Assembly: GCF_018323985.1 (NCBI RefSeq) | Contig: NZ_AP024590.1 | Span: 2,232,001 to 2,296,000, forward strand | DNA length: 64,000 nt | DNA from: Enterobacter kobei | GTDB taxonomy: Bacteria > Pseudomonadota > Gammaproteobacteria > Enterobacterales > Enterobacteriaceae | Reading direction: 5' to 3' | In this document: positions 17,609 to 27,134 of the stretch, piece by piece | How the letters are laid out: every line of letters begins with the position of its first letter | Position numbering within the stretch: the first letter of the stretch is position 1 | Program-made: the position numbers and the translations under genes | The notes under the pieces: model-generated | Database searches by the model: none | The model's input: the letters and a program-made list of their open reading frames with translations, nothing else | What the model was told of the DNA's origin: nothing

Positions 17609-17821
17609 TCAGGCAATGCGGTGCTCCGGGTATTTCCCTTTCACCACGCCATCATAAAAGCGGCCCTTTGAGACAACCGTCAGAAAGACGCTGAAAATGC
17701 GCGAGGGGACGCCGCGATACTGATAAACGCTTTTATTATGAAAGCGTACCTCCAGCGTGCGGGTACTCTCTTCGTACCCGACGGAGGCAATTCGCGATGA
17801 TTTTACGGGATGATGGCGCAC
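17609..17821 (-). CDS. KTSC domain small protein
   Basis: 70 residues from a GTG start with AAGGA 7 bases upstream. It fits the KTSC domain: SSRIASVGYEESTRTLEVRFHNKSVYQYRGVP followed by FLTVVSKGRFYDGVVKGKYPEHRI. Such domains occur alone or fused to phage and nucleic-acid-related proteins; no biochemical role is established that I know of. It converges on umuC, the stops being 4 bases apart. No LexA box is seen before it. Confidence 0.75.
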   Translation of the reverse strand: MRHHPVKSSRIASVGYEESTRTLEVRFHNKSVYQYRGVPSRIFSVFLTVVSKGRFYDGVVKGKYPEHRIA

Positions 17822-17891
17822 GGTCTTGTCCTTAACAGCATGGCATTCATCAAGATTATCATTTTAATCGCGTATCAGGTGACGAAATAAA

Positions 17892-17915
17892 GGCTTTTTA
17901 GGGGGCTAAAAAGCC
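17892..17915 (-). terminator. hairpin downstream of ydbK
   Basis: A 10-base perfect stem (GGCTTTTTAG / CTAAAAAGCC, 4-base loop) followed on the minus strand by TTTATTT. A second stem at 17941-17963 (TCCGGGCC / GGCCCGGA) lies closer to the ydbK stop. The pair probably ends ydbK transcription. Confidence 0.6.
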
Positions 17916-17970
17916 CGATAGATCTCCGGCTTTGGTATGTTCCGGGCCAGACGGCGGCCCGGAGACCGGC

Positions 17971-20900
17971 TTATTCCGCCGGATTTTTTTCCGCTTTACC
18001 GGCAAGCTGCGCCAGGAAGTCATAGCGCTTTTGCAGATCGGCGGCGGCATCCTTCCATAACTGCTCAGCGACGTCCGGCTGCTGGGCATTCAGACGACGG
18101 AAGCGCTGCTCTTTCATCAGCGTATCCGCCAGCGCCTCGGACGGCGGACGGGAATCCAGCGCCAGCGGCACTTTGCCTTCGTCGGCGCGGCGCGGATCGA
18201 AGCGGTACAGCGGCCAGAAGCCGGTTGAGGTCAGCTGACGCATCTGATCGTGGCTTAACGCCAGGTCGTAACCGTGCTCTTCGCACGGGCTGTAGGCGAT
18301 GATCAGCGACGGCCCCGGATAGGCTTCCGCCTCCTGAATGGCTTTCACCGTCTGGTTGAGCTGCGCCCCCAGCGAGATCTGCGCGACATAGACATGGCCG
18401 TACATCATCATGCTGACACCCAGATCTTTACGCGCTTTCCGTTTACCGTGCTCGCCAAACTTGGTGACTGCTCCCAGCGGCGTGGCTTTCGAGGCCTGAC
18501 CGCCGGTATTGGAATAACATTGCGTATCCAGCACCAGGATATTGACGTTTTCAGTCAGGCTCAGCACGTGATCCAGCCCGCCAAAGCCGATGTCATACGC
18601 CCAACCGTCACCGCCAATCAGCCAGATAGATTTCTCCACCAGCGCGTCGGCGTCGGTCAGCAGTTCTTCTGCACCTTCGGTAGCGGCGAGATGCTGACGC
18701 AGGGCCGCGACCTGTTCACGGCGAACTTCCGGCGTGGCGGGAGCGTGCAGCGCATCGTTAAGGTCGGCAGGAATACGATCCGCAAAGGTCTCCAGCAGAC
18801 GCATCACCCGCTGGCGATGCTGATCCACCGTCAGACGGAAGCCCAGCCCGAACTCGGCATTATCTTCAAACAGTGAGTTGGCCCATGCCGGACCCCGGCC
18901 ATGGCGATCGGTGGTGTACGGCGTGGACGGCAGATTGCCGCCATAAATCGACGAACAGCCGGTCGCGTTGGCGATTAACATCCGGTCGCCATAGAGCTGC
19001 GTCAGCAGTTTGATATAGGGGGTTTCACCGCAGCCGGAGCAGGCACCGGAATATTCAAACAGTGGTGTGATCAGCTGCGAGGTACGAATATCAATGCGCT
19101 CAAGCGACGTGCGGTCGATTTCCGGCAGATCGAGGAAGAAATCGTAATGCACTTTTTCTTCTTCCACGTGCTCAAGGCGCGACATCATATTGATGGCCTT
19201 GATCTCCGGGTTCTGGCGATCTTTAGCCGGGCACACTTCAACGCACAGATTACAGCCGGTGCAGTCTTCCGGCGCGACCTGCAACACGTATTTCTGGCCG
19301 CGCATATCGCGGGATTTGACGTCCAGCGATTGCAGGCTGGCAGGGGCGTTTTCCATCGCCTCCGGCTGCACCACTTTGGCACGAATGGCGGAGTGGGGGC
19401 AGGCGGCGACGCAGTGGTTACACTGGGTGCAGATCTCCGGTTTCCAGATGGGGATCGCTTCGGCGATATTGCGTTTTTCCCAGCGGGTGGTGCCCACCGG
19501 CCAGGTGCCGTCCGGCGGCAGGGCAGAGACGGGCAGCGCATCCCCCAGCCCGGCCAGCATCGCGGCGGTCACGGTTTTAACAAAATCAGGCGCGGCGTCC
19601 GACACCACCGGTGGCCGGTGCGGGCTGGCGGCATTCACCGCCTGTAGCGGCACTTCCGACAATGACTCGCGGGCCAGCGCCAGCGCCTGCCAGTTACGCT
19701 CCACCAGTTCCGTGCCTTTGCTGCTGTAGCTTTTGGCGATCGCGCCCTGTAAGGCAGCCAGCGCGGTGTCGCCCGGCAGAATGTTGGTCAGATGGAAGAA
19801 CGCCATCTGCATAACGGTATTGATGCGCGCGCCGAGGCCACATTCACGGGCGATTTTCGCGGCGTTAACCACCCACAGCCGCGCTTTTTTCTGGTTCAGC
19901 ACCGCCTGCACATCCTGCGGCAGACGTGCCCAGACTTCATCCGGCGCGTAAGGCGTGTTGAGCAGGAAAATGCCGCCGGGCTTCAGGCGCTCTGCCATCT
20001 GGTATTTATCGATAAACTGCAACTGGTGACAGCCAACAAAATCCGCCTGCGAAATCAGGTAGGCGGCGTTAATCGGATGCTCGCTGACGCGCAGGTGCGA
20101 TACCGTCAGGCCGCCGGCTTTTTTGGAGTCGTAAACGAAATAGCCCTGGGCGTACCACGGCGTGGAGTTACCGATGATCTTGATATTGTTTTTGGTCGCC
20201 GATACGCTGCCATCGCTGCCGAGGCCGTAGAACAGCGCCTCCAGCTTGTTTTTTGACGGCAGGGTATTCTCCGGCAGCGGTAACGACAGGTTAGTGACGT
20301 CATCGTAAATGCCGACGGTGAAGCGCGGTTTTGGCTTCGCGGCCTGCAATTCATTAAACACCGCCAGCACGCAGTCCGGACCAAACTCCTTCGAGGAGAG
20401 GCCGTAGCGCCCGCCAATCACACGCGGCAGGGCATCGCGCTCGCCATTGTTGAAGGCTTCCGCCAGCGCGGTCATCACGTCAAGGTAGAGCGGTTCCGCA
20501 TGGGCACCCGGCTCTTTGGTGCGATCCAGCACGGCAATAGTGCGCGCGCTTTCCGGCAACACCGACAGCAAATGTTGCGCTGAGAACGGGCGGAACAGCC
20601 GCACTTTCAGCACACCTACTTTTTCGCCGCGGGTGAGTAATTCATCGACCACCTCTTCACAGGTGCCGATCGCCGAACCCATCAGAATAATCACGCGCTC
20701 CGCCTGCGGGTGACCGTAATATTCAAACGGTTTATAAGCGCGACCCGTGGCCGCGGCAAAATCATCCATCGCCTGCTCAACGTGATCGTAAACGGCGTTG
20801 TACCAGGGGTTAGTCGCCTCGCGGGACTGGAAATAGGTATCGGGGTTCGCCGAGGTGCCGCGGATCACCGGGTGTTCCGGGTTTAATGCCCGGGCGCGGT

Positions 20901-21495
20901 GGGCGGCGATCGCCTCCTGCGGGAGCAGGGCGCGAATGGTTTCATCGGCAATCGGGGCGATTTTGTTGATTTCGTGGGAGGTGCGGAACCCATCAAAGAA
21001 ATGAATGAACGGAACGCGGCTTTTTAACGTCGCGATATGGGAAATCAGCGCGAAATCCTGCGCTTCCTGTACGCTGCTGGCGCACAGCATGGCGCAACCG
21101 GTCTGGCGCACCGCCATCACGTCCGAGTGATCGCCAAAGATCGACAGTGCATGGGTGGCGACAGTGCGTGCCGCCACGTGCAGCACAAACGGCGTCAGCT
21201 GCCCGCCCAGCTTGTACAGTGTCGGGATCATCAGCAGCAGGCCTTGCGACGACGTAAAGGAGGTGGAGAGCGCCCCGGTTTGCAGCGCGCCGTGCACGGC
21301 GGCAATCGCGCCCGCTTCCGACTGCATCTCCACCACGCGTGGGGTATCGCCCCAGACATTCTTCAGCCCATTGCCCGCCCAGGCGTCGGCCTGTTCAGCC
21401 ATGGTTGAGCTGGGGGTAATAGGGTAGATGGCGATAACTTCGCTGGTGCGGAACGCCACTGAGGCGACTGCGCCATTACCGTCAGTTGTGATCAT
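17971..21495 (-). CDS. ydbK: pyruvate:flavodoxin/ferredoxin oxidoreductase
   Basis: 1174 residues, the E. coli YdbK length. A single-chain enzyme with domains in order: pyrimidine-binding TPP domain (AIYPITPSSTMAEQAD), gamma domain (about 420-630), two [4Fe-4S] ferredoxin motifs (CTQCNHCVAACPH near 690 and CTGCNLCVEVCPAKD near 745), a further cluster cysteine set (GACSGCGETPY near 815) and the TPP diphosphate-binding domain (GDGWAYDIGFGGLDH, DTQCYSNTGGQ). It decarboxylates pyruvate to acetyl-CoA and passes electrons to flavodoxin or ferredoxin; in E. coli it is linked to SoxS and oxidative stress. An AAGGGTG site precedes the ATG. Confidence 0.96.
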   Translation of the reverse strand: MITTDGNGAVASVAFRTSEVIAIYPITPSSTMAEQADAWAGNGLKNVWGDTPRVVEMQSEAGAIAAVHGALQTGALSTSFTSSQGLLLMIPTLYKLGGQLTPFVLHVAARTVATHALSIFGDHSDVMAVRQTGCAMLCASSVQEAQDFALISHIATLKSRVPFIHFFDGFRTSHEINKIAPIADETIRALLPQEAIAAHRARALNPEHPVIRGTSANPDTYFQSREATNPWYNAVYDHVEQAMDDFAAATGRAYKPFEYYGHPQAERVIILMGSAIGTCEEVVDELLTRGEKVGVLKVRLFRPFSAQHLLSVLPESARTIAVLDRTKEPGAHAEPLYLDVMTALAEAFNNGERDALPRVIGGRYGLSSKEFGPDCVLAVFNELQAAKPKPRFTVGIYDDVTNLSLPLPENTLPSKNKLEALFYGLGSDGSVSATKNNIKIIGNSTPWYAQGYFVYDSKKAGGLTVSHLRVSEHPINAAYLISQADFVGCHQLQFIDKYQMAERLKPGGIFLLNTPYAPDEVWARLPQDVQAVLNQKKARLWVVNAAKIARECGLGARINTVMQMAFFHLTNILPGDTALAALQGAIAKSYSSKGTELVERNWQALALARESLSEVPLQAVNAASPHRPPVVSDAAPDFVKTVTAAMLAGLGDALPVSALPPDGTWPVGTTRWEKRNIAEAIPIWKPEICTQCNHCVAACPHSAIRAKVVQPEAMENAPASLQSLDVKSRDMRGQKYVLQVAPEDCTGCNLCVEVCPAKDRQNPEIKAINMMSRLEHVEEEKVHYDFFLDLPEIDRTSLERIDIRTSQLITPLFEYSGACSGCGETPYIKLLTQLYGDRMLIANATGCSSIYGGNLPSTPYTTDRHGRGPAWANSLFEDNAEFGLGFRLTVDQHRQRVMRLLETFADRIPADLNDALHAPATPEVRREQVAALRQHLAATEGAEELLTDADALVEKSIWLIGGDGWAYDIGFGGLDHVLSLTENVNILVLDTQCYSNTGGQASKATPLGAVTKFGEHGKRKARKDLGVSMMMYGHVYVAQISLGAQLNQTVKAIQEAEAYPGPSLIIAYSPCEEHGYDLALSHDQMRQLTSTGFWPLYRFDPRRADEGKVPLALDSRPPSEALADTLMKEQRFRRLNAQQPDVAEQLWKDAAADLQKRYDFLAQLAGKAEKNPAE

Positions 21496-21664
21496 AGGAC
21501 ACCCTTACATTGCGCAATAAAAGGGACACGCATAACACCGGCGTGCCCTGTAGTTATCCTTCTATTTTAGCAAATCCCCCACAAAGCCATTTTCGCTTTT
21601 GTGTACTACTCATAACTCCGGTCAATGAACTGGCGTTTAGCCGCCGCACCCTTGTCATGATAAT

Positions 21665-21679
21665 TGTTATATTATAACA
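21665..21679. promoter_or_regulatory. Zur operator of zinT
   Basis: A perfect 15-base palindrome TGTTATATTATAACA, the core of the enterobacterial Zur box, lies 34 bases before the zinT start codon. Zinc-loaded Zur would block zinT transcription. Confidence 0.85.
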
Positions 21680-21712
21680 TCCATGTTTCTAAATCTTAAT
21701 GAGGGTAACGTT

Positions 21713-22363
21713 TTGGCAAAACAATATGGAGCAGTGGCAATGGCGCTGGGGGCGCTATTCCTGAGCGGGCAGACGCTGGCGCATGGCCATCATGCACACG
21801 GGAAACCATTGAGTGAGATGGAGCAAAAAGCCGCCAACGGTGAGTTCAGTGACCGCGACGTGAAAGACCGTAGCCTGAGCGACTGGGACGGCGTATGGCA
21901 GTCGGTTTACCCTCTGCTGGAAAGCGGCGAGCTGGATCCGGTCTTTAAGAAAAAAGCAGAGAAAGACAAAAGCAAAACCGCCGACGAGATCAAAGCGTAT
22001 TACCGCAAAGGCTATGCCACTCAAGTCGATACCATCGGCATTGAAAACGGCGTGATGGAATTTCACACCGGCGAAGTCGTTAACGCCTGTCATTATGACT
22101 ATGCGGGCTACAAAATCCTCACCTATACCTCGGGCAAGAAGGGCGTGCGCTACCTGTTTGAGTGTAAAGACGCCAGCAGCAAAGCGCCGAAATTCGTGCA
22201 ATTCAGCGATCACACCATCGGCCCGCGCAAGTCGGCGCATTACCATATCTTTACTGGCAACACCTCACAGGACGCACTGCTAAAAGAGATGGATAACTGG
22301 CCGACCTATTATCCATATCAGCTGACCAACGAGCAGGTTGTGGATGAGATGCTGCATCACTGA
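21713..22363 (+). CDS. zinT: periplasmic zinc-binding protein ZinT
   Basis: The TTG at 21713 has a GAGGG site 7 bases upstream and gives 216 residues, exactly the E. coli length with HGHH at the same position (24-27); the ATG at 21683 lacks a ribosome site. Signal peptide 1-23 (MAKQYGAVAMALGALFLSGQTLA), a histidine-rich zinc-loading stretch (HGHHAHGK), and a lipocalin-like YodA domain with the C-terminal HYHIF and WPTYYPY segments. ZinT scavenges zinc under starvation and passes it to ZnuA/ZnuABC. A Zur box sits just upstream. In E. coli zinT lies elsewhere, so this position is different. Confidence 0.94.
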   Translation: MAKQYGAVAMALGALFLSGQTLAHGHHAHGKPLSEMEQKAANGEFSDRDVKDRSLSDWDGVWQSVYPLLESGELDPVFKKKAEKDKSKTADEIKAYYRKGYATQVDTIGIENGVMEFHTGEVVNACHYDYAGYKILTYTSGKKGVRYLFECKDASSKAPKFVQFSDHTIGPRKSAHYHIFTGNTSQDALLKEMDNWPTYYPYQLTNEQVVDEMLHH

Positions 22364-22375
22364 TAACGAAAAACA

Positions 22376-22395
22376 CCCGCTACGGCGGGTTTTTT
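22376..22395 (+). terminator. zinT terminator
   Basis: CCCGC-TACG-GCGGG stem followed by a run of Ts, 12 bases after the stop. Confidence 0.88.
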
Positions 22396-22536
22396 ACGCC
22401 CTGAGCAACATGGGAGCCGCCCCGCAAAATGGGTAAATTCTCATGGCGGAGCAGAAAAAGCGCGCTCAGGCTCTCGACGTCAGCCGCCGTGCTGCCTATT
22501 ATGCATAAGTTTTGCTAAATCGACGGGGGAGAGAAA

Positions 22537-22803
22537 ATGCGTGCAGTATTATGGGTAGGGTGTGCGGCGTTATTGTTATCGGCTTGCAGCAGCGAGCCGG
22601 TCCAGCAGGCCACGGCGGCGCATGTCGCGCCTGGCTTAAGAGCCGCCATGACCAGTTCCGGTGAGGCCAGCTGTGCGATGATTGGCGGATCGCTGTCTGT
22701 CGCACGTCAGCTTGACGGCTCTGCCACCGGCATGTGCGCACTGCCCAATGGTAAACGTTGTAGTGAACAATCGCTTGCTGCAGGCACGTGCGGCACGTAC
22801 TGA
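22537..22803 (+). CDS. ydbJ: DUF333 lipoprotein
   Basis: 88 residues. A lipobox LLLSAC at residues 12-17 predicts a lipoprotein; serines at +2 and +3 favour the outer membrane. The C-terminal half is the DUF333 domain (SCAMIGGSLSVARQLDGSATGMCALPNGKRCSEQSLAAGTC) with four cysteines. It lies tail to tail with hslJ (stop adjacent), as in E. coli ydbK-ydbJ-hslJ. Function is unknown. Confidence 0.85.
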   Translation: MRAVLWVGCAALLLSACSSEPVQQATAAHVAPGLRAAMTSSGEASCAMIGGSLSVARQLDGSATGMCALPNGKRCSEQSLAAGTCGTY

Positions 22804-23226
22804 TTACTGCCCCAGGTCGGCCAGTTTAAAGATTAACGTCTGCTCCGCGGTTGCCAGCGTCAGCTGGTTGCCGGTCAGGTCGGCCTGAGCCCCTTCATTC
22901 ATCATCGCGCTGAACGTCTGATCCAGCTGATTGCGTTGCGGATCGGCACACATCATGCGCGTCATCGCCATATTTTTCGCCGACAGTTCGCCGTCTGATA
23001 CTTTGCCCTGGCCGGTGAAGCGATTACACATCAGACCGGAAATATGCATTTTCTCGCCGAAGCTGATTTCTGGCGGATTGCCCTCAGGATTAATTGCGGC
23101 ACCGTTAACGGTTTGCAGCACAAAGCGGTGATGCATAAGTTCATCCGGCGTCACAGAGACTTTGCCGTCACGGGCACAGCCAGCAAGCAGCAACGTGGCT
23201 GCGGTTAAGGCGATAATAGATTTCAT
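22804..23226 (-). CDS. hslJ: heat-inducible lipoprotein HslJ (META domain)
   Basis: 140 residues, same length as E. coli. Lipobox LLLAGC at about 12-17, then one META domain (HHRFVLQTVNGAAI... to ...LTLATAEQTLIF) with the cysteines at LMCNRF and MMCADP. E. coli HslJ is a heat-shock envelope protein linked to novobiocin resistance. It precedes ldhA on the same strand order seen in E. coli (ldhA-hslJ), 111 bases apart, with a hairpin in between. Confidence 0.94.
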   Translation of the reverse strand: MKSIIALTAATLLLAGCARDGKVSVTPDELMHHRFVLQTVNGAAINPEGNPPEISFGEKMHISGLMCNRFTGQGKVSDGELSAKNMAMTRMMCADPQRNQLDQTFSAMMNEGAQADLTGNQLTLATAEQTLIFKLADLGQ

Positions 23227-23306
23227 AAAACTCCCTGGATATTCTCCATCAACGAGCGCCGATTTTAACAGGCGTAATAAGGTTGTCTTGCAGGAAAATC
23301 TGAAAG

Positions 23307-23330
23307 CGCTCCCCCGGGGAAAGGGGAGCG
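23307..23330 (-). terminator. ldhA terminator
   Basis: Eight-base stem (CGCTCCCC / GGGGAGCG) just after the ldhA stop; on the minus strand it is followed by TTTCAGATTTT. Transcription may partly continue into hslJ. Confidence 0.6.
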
Positions 23331-23337
23331 AAGGGGA

Positions 23338-24327
23338 TCAGACCAGCGCGTTCGGGCAGTTTTCACCCTTTTCAAGCTGACGCAAATTTTCCAGCGTGGT
23401 TTCTGAAATGCTGATCAGGGCTTCGGCCGTCAGGAACGCCTGATGCCCGGTGAACAGCACGTTGTGACAGGCGGACAGACGGCGGAACACGTCATCCTGG
23501 ATCACGTCGTTGGATTTGTCTTCGAAGAACAGATCGCGTTCGTTCTCATACACGTCCATCCCCAGCGCGCCGATTTTCTGGGTTTTCAGCGCTTCGATCG
23601 CCGCCTGGGAATCCACCAGGCCGCCGCGGCTGGTATTGATGATCATCACGCCGTCTTTCATCTGCTCGAAGGACGAGCGGTTCAGCATATGGTAGTTATC
23701 CGGGGTCAACGGGCAGTGCAGGGAGATGACGTCCGACTGGGAAAACAGCGTCGGCAGATCCACATACTCTACGCCCAGTTCCAGCGCGGCTTCGCTCGGA
23801 TAGGGATCAAACGCCAGCAGGCGCATACCAAAACCTTTCAGAATACGCAGCGCCGCCACGCCGATTTTACCGGTGCCGATCACGCCAGCGGTTTTACCGT
23901 ACATGGTAAAACCGGTAAGACCTTCCAGCGAGAAGTTAGCATCACGGGTACGCTGATAGGCGCGGTGAATACGGCGGTTCAGGGTCATCATCATGCCGAC
24001 GGCATGTTCTGCCACGGCTTCCGGCGAGTAGGCCGGTACGCGCACCACTTTCAGCCCTAATTCTTTCGCCGCGTCCAGATCGACATTGTTAAAGCCCGCG
24101 CAGCGCAGCGCGATAAACTTCACGCCATGTTTTTTCAGTTCTTCCAGCACCGGGCGGCTGCCGTCGTCATTCACAAAAATACAAACGCCATCGCAGCCAT
24201 GGGCGGTTTTCGCGGTTTTATCAGTCAGCAGAAAGTCGAAAAATTCAAGCTCGTAGTTATAATGCTCGTTAACATGCTGCAAATACTTTTTATCGTACTG
24301 CTTTGTGCTATAGACAGCGAGTTTCAT
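23338..24327 (-). CDS. ldhA: D-lactate dehydrogenase, fermentative
   Basis: 329 residues, as in E. coli LdhA. NAD-dependent D-2-hydroxyacid dehydrogenase: the Rossmann motif is VIGTGKIG (near 152), the substrate arginine is in NTSRGGLVD (near 235), the glutamate in YENERD (near 264) and the acid-base histidine in FTGHQAF (near 296). It reduces pyruvate to D-lactate in mixed-acid fermentation. A TGGAGAAAG-type site lies before the ATG. Next to ydbK and FnrS, it adds to the anaerobic flavour of the neighbourhood. Confidence 0.97.
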   Translation of the reverse strand: MKLAVYSTKQYDKKYLQHVNEHYNYELEFFDFLLTDKTAKTAHGCDGVCIFVNDDGSRPVLEELKKHGVKFIALRCAGFNNVDLDAAKELGLKVVRVPAYSPEAVAEHAVGMMMTLNRRIHRAYQRTRDANFSLEGLTGFTMYGKTAGVIGTGKIGVAALRILKGFGMRLLAFDPYPSEAALELGVEYVDLPTLFSQSDVISLHCPLTPDNYHMLNRSSFEQMKDGVMIINTSRGGLVDSQAAIEALKTQKIGALGMDVYENERDLFFEDKSNDVIQDDVFRRLSACHNVLFTGHQAFLTAEALISISETTLENLRQLEKGENCPNALV

Positions 24328-24494
24328 AAGACTTTCTCCAGTGATTGTAAAATCAATCCAGCGTAATGAATAATTTTAGAACATCTACGCTTATAAGCTA
24401 TCAGAAGCATTCACTTCACCAATGTATCTAAGCATGCCACAATAAGGCCACGGAAAGACAGGAAATTGATGCCAAATCAGGATATTAACTACCC

Positions 24495-27134
24495 ATGAAG
24501 GGTAAATATAAAGTTGCGCTCGCGCTGCTCTTACTGTTCATACTCTTGCCGCTTACGCTGCTGATGACGCTGGCGCAGTGGGTGCCGGGGCTGGCTGGGA
24601 TCTGGCTGCCGATCGGTACACGCATCGCGTTTGACGAGCCCCCCCGCCTGACGCGGCACGCCCTGAAAATTCCTGATTTACTTTATCTGGTGGATGACTG
24701 CCCGCTGGCGAAGCTCACCCATGCTGAACTGACGCACCCGAGCCGCTGGCAACTGAATGTCGACTCGCTGGTGCTCAACGCCGCCTGCCTGCAAAAACTG
24801 CCGCAGACTACCCCATCGCCCGCCGCGCCGCGCACGCTGGCGCAGTGGCAATCGATGTTGCCTTATACCTGGGTCAATATCGATAAACTGACGGTTACCC
24901 CCTGGCAGCAATGGGAAGGAAAAATTGCTCTCGCCCTGACCCCGGCGCGTCAGCAACTGCGTTACGAAGGCGATCGTGTCACGGTACAGGCGCAACTGGA
25001 CGGGCAGGCGCTGAAGGTGGAACAATTCGCGGTCAAACTCGCTGAAAATCAGCCGCCGCTGAGTCTTGCCGGCGAATTCACACTGCCGCTGGTGCCGGAT
25101 GGTCTGCCGGTTAACGGTCATGCCGCCACCACGCTGCGTCTGCCGCAAAGCCCGGATCCCGTGGATGCGGAAATCGAATGGCGCGACAACGAAGGCCAGC
25201 TGATCGTGATGGCGCGCGATGCTGCCGATCCGCTGCTCGATCTTCCCTGGCAACTGACGCAGCAGCAGCTCACCATCAGCGATGGCCGCTGGAACTGGCC
25301 GTATCAGGGCATTCCGTTAAGCGGGCGGGTTGGTCTGCGCATTAAAAACTGGCAGGCAGGACTCGAAGGCGCAGAAGTGAGTGGCCGGATGAACGTGCTG
25401 ACTCAGGGCGATGCGGGTAAAGGCAACGCGGTGCTTAACATCGGGCCGGGGCGGTTGAGCCTGGAAAACAGCGATCTGCCCCTGCAACTGACCGGCGAAG
25501 CCAAGCAGAACGATTTGATTTTATATGCCGTATTACCGGCCCATCTGAGCGGCAGCCTCACCGATCCGCTGCTGGCGTTCAGCCCCGGCGCGCTGCTGCG
25601 CTCCCGTGGCACGCTTATTGATTCCCTGAATATTGATGAAGTGCGCTGGCCGCTGGCAGGGGTGAAGGTCACCCAGCGCGGCATCGATGGTCGCTTGCAG
25701 GCCATTCTGCGCGCCCATGAAAACCAGATGGGGGATTTTACTCTGCACCTTGACGGCCAGGCGCACGACTTCCTGCCGGATAATGGCCTGTGGCAGTGGC
25801 GTTACTGGGGCGAAGGCCAGTTCACGCCAATGCAGGCGCGCTGGGACGTCGCCGGGAAAGGCGAGTGGCGTGATGACGTGATCCTGCTGACCGATCTGTC
25901 CACCGGTTTCGACCAGCTACAGTACGGTACCATGCATGTGGATAACCCCCGGCTGGTGCTGGACGCGCCGATACGCTGGCAGCGTGATGAACAGCATCCG
26001 CAGTTCAGCGGCGCACTGTCTCTCGACGCCGCGCAAACCACCTTCAGCGGCGGCAGTGTATTACCACCCTCGACGCTAAAATTTAGCGTCAGCGGGCGCG
26101 AGCCAACGGTCTTCCAGTTCAAAGGCGATCTCCACGCACAGGCGATCGGCCCGGTGCGGGTTAACGGTCGCTGGGACGGCGAACGGCTGCGCGGGCAGGC
26201 GTGGTGGCCACGGCAGGCACTGAAAGTCTTTCAGCCGCTGGTGCCGCCGGACTGGAAAATGGCCCTGCGCGACGGCGAAATGTACGCGCAGATCGCCTTT
26301 TCCGCTGCCGCCGGACAAGGTTTCGAAGCCGGGGGCCACGGCGTGCTCAAGGGCGGCAGCGCCTGGATGCCGGACAATGCGTTAAAAGGCGTGGACTTCG
26401 TGCTGCCGTTCCGCTTTAGTGAAGGGACCTGGCAACTGGGCACGCGCGGGCCAGTCACGTTGCGCATTGGCGAAATCGTCAATCAGGTGACGGCGAAAAA
26501 CTTCACCGCCGATTTGCAGGGCGCATATCCGTGGAGCGAAGAAAACCCGCTGCGCCTGAGCGACGTCAGCGTCGATATGCTCGGTGGAAAAATCACGCTC
26601 CGCCAGCTGCGTATGCCACAGCATGATGCGGCGCTGCTCCGGCTGGAGCATATTTCCGCCAGCGAAATTATCAGTGCTGTGAATACCAAACAGTTCGCCA
26701 TGTCCGGCGCGCTCAACGGCGCGTTGCCGCTGTGGCTGAATAACGATCGCTGGATCGTCAAGGATGGCTGGTTAAGCAATCCGGGCCCGCTGACGCTGCG
26801 TCTTGATAAAGACACCGCCGACGCGCTGGTGAAGGATAATATAGCCGCCGGCGCGGCCATTAGCTGGCTACGCTATATGGAGATTTCGCAATCCTGGACG
26901 CATATCGACCTGGACAATCACGGCGTGATGAAGATGCGCGCCGCCCTGAAAGGCATCAGTTACGTTGATGGCAAAAGCAATGCGGTCAACCTGAACTATA
27001 ACCATGAAGAAAATGTCTTCACGTTATGGCGCAGTTTACGTTACGGCGATAATTTACAGTCATGGCTTGAGCAACATGCGACAGTGCCGGATAACCGCTG
27101 CGCGCCTGGCAAGGAATGTGAGGTAAAACAATGA
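24495..27134 (+). CDS. ydbH: AsmA-like intermembrane protein YdbH
   Basis: 879 residues, the E. coli length. One N-terminal membrane helix (about 6-30) is followed by a very long periplasmic region of repeating beta strands, typical of the AsmA/TamB/YhdP bridge family, with the conserved DUF748/dicarboxylate-transport C-terminal region (ISQSWTHIDLDNHGVMKMRAALKG). It is anchored in the inner membrane and, with outer-membrane lipoprotein YnbE, forms a bridge for phospholipid movement to the outer membrane. Its stop overlaps the ynbE start (ATGA). Confidence 0.94.
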   Translation: MKGKYKVALALLLLFILLPLTLLMTLAQWVPGLAGIWLPIGTRIAFDEPPRLTRHALKIPDLLYLVDDCPLAKLTHAELTHPSRWQLNVDSLVLNAACLQKLPQTTPSPAAPRTLAQWQSMLPYTWVNIDKLTVTPWQQWEGKIALALTPARQQLRYEGDRVTVQAQLDGQALKVEQFAVKLAENQPPLSLAGEFTLPLVPDGLPVNGHAATTLRLPQSPDPVDAEIEWRDNEGQLIVMARDAADPLLDLPWQLTQQQLTISDGRWNWPYQGIPLSGRVGLRIKNWQAGLEGAEVSGRMNVLTQGDAGKGNAVLNIGPGRLSLENSDLPLQLTGEAKQNDLILYAVLPAHLSGSLTDPLLAFSPGALLRSRGTLIDSLNIDEVRWPLAGVKVTQRGIDGRLQAILRAHENQMGDFTLHLDGQAHDFLPDNGLWQWRYWGEGQFTPMQARWDVAGKGEWRDDVILLTDLSTGFDQLQYGTMHVDNPRLVLDAPIRWQRDEQHPQFSGALSLDAAQTTFSGGSVLPPSTLKFSVSGREPTVFQFKGDLHAQAIGPVRVNGRWDGERLRGQAWWPRQALKVFQPLVPPDWKMALRDGEMYAQIAFSAAAGQGFEAGGHGVLKGGSAWMPDNALKGVDFVLPFRFSEGTWQLGTRGPVTLRIGEIVNQVTAKNFTADLQGAYPWSEENPLRLSDVSVDMLGGKITLRQLRMPQHDAALLRLEHISASEIISAVNTKQFAMSGALNGALPLWLNNDRWIVKDGWLSNPGPLTLRLDKDTADALVKDNIAAGAAISWLRYMEISQSWTHIDLDNHGVMKMRAALKGISYVDGKSNAVNLNYNHEENVFTLWRSLRYGDNLQSWLEQHATVPDNRCAPGKECEVKQ

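Noticed and set aside
21496..21682. MicC sRNA, which lies upstream of ydbK/ompN in E. coli
   Set aside because: I looked for its seed and terminator here and did not find them; ompN is absent too.
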